From the NCBI GenBank assembly GCA_004335635.1, contig QAXH01005210.1, positions 3,645-14,534 on the forward strand: a stretch of DNA of 10,890 nt. The letters are read 5' to 3'. Both the position numbers and the translations under genes were made by a program. The first letter of the stretch is position 1; every line of letters begins with the position of its first letter. This document shows positions 10,701-10,890 of this stretch, piece after piece. A model generated the notes under the pieces. The model worked only from the letters and a program-made list of their open reading frames with translations, was not told where the DNA came from and ran no database searches. The stretch is from Chloromonas sp. AAM2. Its lineage: Eukaryota > Chlorophyta > Chlorophyceae > Chlamydomonadales > Chlamydomonadaceae.

Positions 10701-10890
10701 GGTACTCAGTGTCACGTGCAGTGCTCCTGGGTTGACCAGGAGTGACTGTACTGGCCCCAGCAGTAGCGGCAGGAGCGGCATGGGGCGCAAGAGGCGGCGA
10801 CAGGGGTGCTGCATGCGCCTGGAGGGAGTGGTGCCCATGCCACATGAGGTGTCATGCATCAAGGTACGACATGCATGAGCCTGGAGGGAG
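592..10890 (+). CDS. Multi-exon gene for a DDB1/SF3B3/CPSF160-superfamily protein (MMS1_N-type propellers), 3'-partial
   Basis: Gene-level entry; exons are listed separately. Twelve exon pieces join without a stop to about 1,860 codons, every junction agreeing in phase. Family-like blocks appear in the expected order: GHFR...RGTRIELLALHPS and PLYGTILELKTLP (exon 1), DLLMLTDSGMLSILAF (exon 2), LLCVSPCGRALAVAS (exon 3), FLIWDLTFL (exon 4), LTLLSW (exon 5), GVVVLGTASVLVLD (exon 6), MLLYKQGTGELSIVQ and GVVHDFLMSDF (exon 8), LLVSFLAATRVLSL (exon 9), HILAAAVAAGCVVVYQ (exon 10), MPHEVSCIKV (exon 12). Known members are beta-propeller scaffolds: DDB1 in CUL4 ubiquitin ligases, SF3B3 in the U2 snRNP, CPSF160 in mRNA 3'-end processing. 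Which role applies here cannot be read from sequence. My best guess is the plant At3g11960-like clade. Family members are usually about 1,100-1,400 residues in full. This one passes 1,800 before its C-terminal domain because of low-complexity insertions. The 5' start is unresolved and the 3' end lies outside the window. Confidence 0.85.
817..1343 (+). other. Intron 1 with GT-rich tract
   Basis: 527 nt, donor GTGAGTG, acceptor ...ctctctcgtgCAG. It contains no conserved coding block. Its main content is a GT-rich stretch at about 1121-1188 on the plus strand (listed separately). ORFs through it are short and low-complexity. Confidence 0.7.
1121..1188 (+). repeat. GT-rich tract with a (TGTGGG)n core
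   Basis: The plus strand is almost purely G/T for about 68 bp. It begins with interrupted GTGTGTG runs and ends in three tgtggg hexamers plus one tgtgga (1165-1188). It lies inside intron 1. It is complementary in character to the CA tract at 1684-1745 on the other side of exon 2. Confidence 0.85.
1344..1417 (+). CDS. Exon 2: propeller A strand DLLMLTDSGMLSILAF
   Basis: 74 nt, entering in phase 0 and leaving with two bases of the next codon (AG). It translates to AQDLLMLTDSGMLSILAF followed by SPVVN. This corresponds to the 'D.L.+L+..G.+.+L.+' strand directly after the first YGTI strand in DDB1/SF3B3/CPSF160-type proteins. Acceptor ctctcgtgCAG, donor AATAG then GTGAGC; both are canonical. 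The length is not a multiple of three, so skipping it would shift the frame. It is flanked by complementary GT and CA tracts in the neighbouring introns. Confidence 0.85.
1418..1772 (+). other. Intron 2 containing the CA microsatellite
   Basis: 355 nt, donor GTGAGC and acceptor cgtgtcaCAG. The (CA)n tract at 1684-1745 sits 27 nt before the 3' splice site and dominates the 3' part. The rest is unremarkable AT-richer intron sequence. Confidence 0.7.
1684..1745 (+). repeat. (CA)24 microsatellite in a 62-bp alternating purine-pyrimidine tract
   Basis: Twenty-four uninterrupted CA units (1693-1740) are framed by CG steps: acgcgcgcg on the left and cgcgc on the right. The alternation of purine and pyrimidine is unbroken from 1684 to 1745, the classic sequence type that can adopt Z-DNA. 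It lies at the 3' end of intron 2. ORFs reading through it give His-Thr repeats and are not genes. Confidence 0.95.
1773..1905 (+). CDS. Exon 3: propeller A strand, LLCVSPCGRALAVAS
   Basis: 133 nt. The first base completes the split Arg codon from exon 2, and it ends in phase 0 at CTA CAG then GTGTGAG. It encodes FSSLQQVELAPPG, then NRLLCVSPCGRALAVASRD, then TINLLQ. The 'V.P.GR.+A+....' pattern with following hydrophobic strand is the usual next blade of the family's first propeller. An in-frame continuation upstream of 1773 would run into the CA tract, which supports the acceptor chosen. The next exon joins in phase 0 with IASPECLASELAAAAW. Confidence 0.85.
1906..2901 (+). other. Intron 3, longest in the window
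   Basis: 996 nt between two phase-0 borders (CAG then GTGTGA; ttgtgctgCAG). I looked for an extra exon and found only short, low-similarity frames, for example 2214-2477 and 2618-2839. No clear transposon termini or structured RNA were seen. It contains short G runs (ggggggg near 2030) and A/T-richer spacer. Confidence 0.6.
2902..3557 (+). CDS. Exon 4: propeller A continuation with low-complexity insert
   Basis: 656 nt (218 codons plus two bases). It opens with IASPECLASELAAAAWAVR and HIVLRESLVYPYAGNTLDI. An acidic/Gly-rich region follows, starting with a (GCT)n-coded poly-Ala run at about 3088-3108. Then come a charged helical stretch (DRLSELLEVDQVDRAEKLLK) and FLIWDLTFL at about 3430-3456, the family strand of the type 'I.D++FL'. 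After a Gly-rich loop it ends with CFRLLSLTH. The donor CATAG then GTGAGTG borders the intron 4 minisatellite directly, and read-through reaches TGA at once. The middle of the exon is not recognisably conserved and is probably a loop insertion. Confidence 0.8.
3558..3955 (+). other. Intron 4, mostly minisatellite
   Basis: 398 nt, donor GTGAGT, acceptor catcctcCGCAG. About 63% of its length is the 14-bp minisatellite (3563-3814). The remaining 141 nt carry a pyrimidine-rich 3' end. Confidence 0.75.
3563..3814 (+). repeat. 14-bp minisatellite, about 18 copies
   Basis: The unit tgtgaccagtggag is repeated over 252 bp, i.e. 18 x 14, with variant units (gcag for ggag, accggt for accagt, one attagt unit, and short indels near 3640 and 3795). 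It begins at base +6 of intron 4, so the first unit overlaps the 5' splice site context. Minus-strand frames through it encode repeated THWSHSTGH-like peptides, which are artefacts of the repeat. Confidence 0.95.
3956..4101 (+). CDS. Exon 5: LTLLSW strand
   Basis: 146 nt. The first base completes the Arg codon split by intron 4, and it leaves in phase 1 (GCA GCA G then GTGTGTTG). It encodes PRSPDSELTLLSW, then AAGQREAHHAARLVLPHS and SLKHVPGTAAG. In DDB1-like proteins the matching region is a strand of the form 'L.LLEW' followed by an outer strand and the 'P.+GG' turn. Phase 1 matches exon 6, where G plus GC makes the Gly before VVVLG, giving an intact AGVVVLG junction. Confidence 0.8.
4102..4539 (+). 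other. Intron 5
   Basis: 438 nt, donor GTGTGT, acceptor ttgtgtctGCAG. No repeat, structure or coding block of note. Confidence 0.7.
4540..5624 (+). CDS. Exon 6: VVVLGTASVLVLD strand, then a large Ala/Pro-rich insertion
   Basis: 1,085 nt entering in phase 1 and ending in phase 0 at CCG GAG then GTAAGG. Only the first 14 residues are clearly family: GVVVLGTASVLVLDC, the 'GG+++G...++Y' strand. The remaining ~347 residues are unlike known members. They include an Ala/His-rich helical stretch (HAAARAQAVAARRAELVAAG), a Pro-Ala region at about 5206-5340 (APAPAPGPAPALAPP), and then a compact helical-looking segment (LNAQLARSFAEAYTQLVAQG ... LELIGYSLAVQRMKSRLRLL) of good coding character. Third-codon GC bias and the absence of stops over 1.1 kb support translation. 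The insertion probably loops out of the propeller. The last segment may be a small separate domain, but I cannot name it. Confidence 0.75.
5625..5981 (+). other. Intron 6 with a diverged internal duplication
   Basis: 357 nt, donor GTAAGG, acceptor gatggcatGCAG. An in-frame TGA follows the donor within six codons, so splicing is needed. It holds a diverged direct repeat (see separate entry). Confidence 0.7.
5814..5976 (+). repeat. Diverged direct duplication of ~55 bp in intron 6
   Basis: The stretch from 5814 (gcctcttgtcggtcgtcag) and that from 5918 (gccttttgtcagccgtcag) align over about 55 bp with roughly three quarters of positions identical, 104 bp apart. Shared landmarks are ttgtc, cgtcag, atga.gacatt and a T-rich tail. 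The second copy abuts the exon 7 acceptor. Confidence 0.6.
5982..6645 (+). CDS. Exon 7: low-complexity insertion continued, Pro/Gln-rich then acidic
   Basis: Joined in phase 0 (GCAG then ATG ATG ACC). It encodes MMTRALQAWV, a Pro/Gln run (PPPPQPPPQ, coded by cca/cac repeats), a helical acidic stretch (EEDLIDEVLRQLLGHDERQQ), Gly/Glu-rich sequence, and SARGDNSDDDNQLHV. No family block is visible, so it extends the exon 6 insertion. The right border is ambiguous. At 6645 the reading frame meets CCAG then GCAAGT, a consensus GC-type donor in phase 1, matching exon 8 in phase. A weak GT donor at 6529 (exon end 6528) also gives phase 1. TGA follows at 6651-6653, so the exon must end by then. Confidence 0.55.
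6646..7021 (+). other. Intron 7, probable GC-AG intron
   Basis: 376 nt if the GC donor at 6646 is used; acceptor tttgtgtgtGCAG. A frame open across 6572-6958 includes QVKGLVLWGSCRQVEE, but it does not resemble the family and I do not call it an exon. A repeated gcatgttgt motif (6831-6848) is minor. Confidence 0.5.
7022..7887 (+). CDS. Exon 8: propeller strands GELSIVQ and GVVHDFLMSDF
   Basis: 866 nt entering in phase 1 and ending in phase 0 (ACA GGC AAG then GTGCGT). After a variable start it encodes THLTYHVRPVTW, then MLLYKQGTGELSIVQ, which matches the family 'LL...+GEL.++' strand. A low-complexity insert of ~120 residues surrounds YFSECLRDQADAV. Then comes HTIGALSADGVVHDFLMSDF, followed by FVASAGMRDGGNIPRTAG. 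This last part corresponds to the 'G.I.PI.D......' plus '...C.G....GSLR..R.GI' segment that opens the second (BPB/MMS1_N) propeller. The left border could also be the CAG at 7085-7087 or at 7096-7098 instead of 7021, but 7021 alone pairs in phase with exon 7. Confidence 0.75.
7888..8550 (+). other. Intron 8
   Basis: 663 nt, donor GTGCGT, acceptor ttcgttGCAG. Just inside, 7937-7958 repeats the exon-end/donor sequence 7869-7890 with 19 of 22 identical bases, 68 bp downstream. The frame stays open to 8049, so intron retention would add about 53 residues. No further features were seen. Confidence 0.65.
8551..8811 (+). CDS. Exon 9: MMS1_N propeller core, LLVSFLAATRVLSL
   Basis: 261 nt, 87 codons, phase 0 at both ends (TTGCAG acceptor; GCA CAG then GTGGGG donor). 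This is the best conserved block: IRELHLDVPTCPLAIWGPG, SGMWAVRSS, HDAVLLVSFLAATRVLSLGS, EMSDVTDLLGVS and TVVAGLVHDGVMAQ. It matches the MMS1_N pattern 'G.W.+......+.+L+LSF...TR+L.+.......+.....F.....T+......+..++Q+'. SDVTDLLG with GLVHDG is the feature that makes me favour the plant At3g11960-like branch (from memory). No large insertion occurs here, unlike the neighbouring exons. Confidence 0.9.
8812..9196 (+). other. Intron 9
   Basis: 385 nt, donor GTGGGG (weak, with TAG three bases later in frame), acceptor tcaatatGCAG. No repeat or coding block of note. Confidence 0.7.
9197..10453 (+). CDS. Exon 10: propeller strand pair split by a ~380-residue Gly/Ser/Ala-rich insertion
   Basis: 1,257 nt, 419 codons, phase 0 at both ends (atatgCAG acceptor; TTG CAG then GTAAGG donor). 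The first 16 residues, VTPTSVLLLSLEHLAP, continue directly from exon 9 as the 'Q+T...+RL+' strand. The last 25, PSHILAAAVAAGCVVVYQAN plus SGCLQ, are the next family strand ('I..A......++.+.....L'). In DDB1/SF3B3-type proteins about 20-40 residues lie between these, against about 380 here. The insert has Thr/Pro/His-rich (9300-9410), Gly-rich (9415-9735) and Ser/Ala-rich acidic parts, an Asn-rich patch (DLNSNEHLNLNSN) and a second Gly-rich run. Frame openness over 1.2 kb and both conserved ends argue that it is translated. Internal alternative splicing cannot be excluded, e.g. at acacaggtgg near 9852. Confidence 0.8.
10143..10180. repeat. AT-rich palindromic repeat inside exon 10
   Basis: The self-complementary tttgaattcaaa (10144-10155) and atttgaattcaaat (10167-10180) flank a short spacer. 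Together they form a 38-bp AT-rich island in GC-rich coding DNA, encoding the LNSN-type repeat of the insertion. It is a simple local duplication of a palindrome and could form a hairpin or a cruciform. Confidence 0.8.
10454..10613 (+). other. Intron 10
   Basis: 160 nt from the exon 10 donor GTAAGG to the TAG before exon 11, or 248 nt if it runs to the CAG at 10701. It contains a pyrimidine-rich 3' end (gtgttcctgcttccg). Confidence 0.6.
10604..10719 (+). repeat. Duplicated acceptor-plus-exon-start (two 28-nt copies, 88 bp apart)
   Basis: Positions 10604-10631 and 10692-10719 each consist of a pyrimidine-rich acceptor and the first 18 nt of an exon coding VLS(A/V)TC. They match at 22 of 28 positions and all six differences are transitions. 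This is the pattern expected of a local duplication followed by point change. Confidence 0.65.
10614..10664 (+). CDS. Exon 11 (candidate, possibly alternative to exon 12): VLSATCAADC
   Basis: 51 nt, 17 codons, phase 0 at both ends, with acceptor cttccgTAG and donor ACACAG then GTAACG. It encodes VLSATCAADCVATVTTQ. Its start closely resembles the start of exon 12 (VLSVTCSA). Only 37 nt separate its donor from the exon 12 acceptor, shorter than spliceosomal introns normally allow, so inclusion together with exon 12 is doubtful. It may be a mutually exclusive alternative or a decaying duplicate. If it is ignored, exon 10 joins exon 12 directly in frame. Confidence 0.4.
10702..10863 (+). CDS. Exon 12: basic patch and MPHEVSCIK strand
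   Basis: 162 nt, 54 codons, phase 0 at both ends (ttctGCAG acceptor; ATC AAG then GTACGA donor). It encodes VLSVTCSAPGLTRSDC, a Ser/Gly linker, a basic run GRKRRRQG that could act as a nuclear localisation signal, then LEGVVPMPHEVSCIK. The ending corresponds to the family strand '+..EV+C+.+' that precedes the second part of the propeller in DDB1/SF3B3-like proteins. The gene plainly continues to the right of the window. Confidence 0.8.
10864..10890 (+). other. Start of intron 11 (partial)
   Basis: The donor GTACGA follows the Lys codon of exon 12. The last 17 nt (10874-10890) repeat 10812-10828 of exon 12 with one mismatch (62 bp apart), another local duplication cut by the window edge. Confidence 0.5.

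Overview
The window looks like nuclear DNA of a green alga, most likely a chlorophycean of the Volvocales/Haematococcus kind. The genus is a guess. The reasons are GC-rich exons separated by many short-to-medium GT...CAG introns, long (CA)n/(GT)n tracts and minisatellites inside the introns, and heavy Ala/Gly/Pro/Gln low-complexity inserts in an otherwise conserved eukaryotic protein. There is no bacterial-style gene packing and no convincing second gene on either strand.

Almost the whole window is one plus-strand, multi-exon gene. It is open at the 3' end and uncertain at the 5' end. Joining exons by splice sites and reading phase gives about 1,860 codons in 12 pieces: 592-816, 1344-1417, 1773-1905, 2902-3557, 3956-4101, 4540-5624, 5982-6645, 7022-7887, 8551-8811, 9197-10453, 10614-10664 and 10702-10863. 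Conserved patches along the joined protein match, in order, the N-terminal beta-propeller regions (MMS1_N) of the DDB1 / SF3B3 (SF3b130) / CPSF160 superfamily. The pattern looks closest to the divergent plant 'CPSF A subunit' proteins typified by Arabidopsis At3g11960, rather than to orthodox DDB1, SF3B3 or CPSF160. That subfamily call is from memory and needs a database search. The C-terminal CPSF_A domain would lie beyond the right edge.

Layout: 1-591 is the upstream/5' region with an unresolved start. Positions 592-1905 hold three exons of the first propeller, with GT-rich DNA before the small exon 2 and CA-rich DNA after it. Positions 1906-2901 are the longest intron. Exons 4 and 5 (2902-4101) continue the propeller and flank an intron filled by eighteen 14-bp repeats. 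Exons 6 and 7 (4540-6645) carry a very large, poorly conserved insertion. Exon 8 (7022-7887) and exon 9 (8551-8811) return to clear family sequence. Exon 10 (9197-10453) contains a Gly/Ser/Ala-rich insertion of about 380 residues between two family strands. The right edge carries a pair of look-alike exons only 37 nt apart, then the start of a further intron.

The main points of interest are the size and placement of the insertions, the possible mutually exclusive exon pair, a GC-AG junction that also reads as an acceptor (a possible recursive splice site), complementary GT/CA tracts around exon 2, and the minisatellite starting at a 5' splice site.
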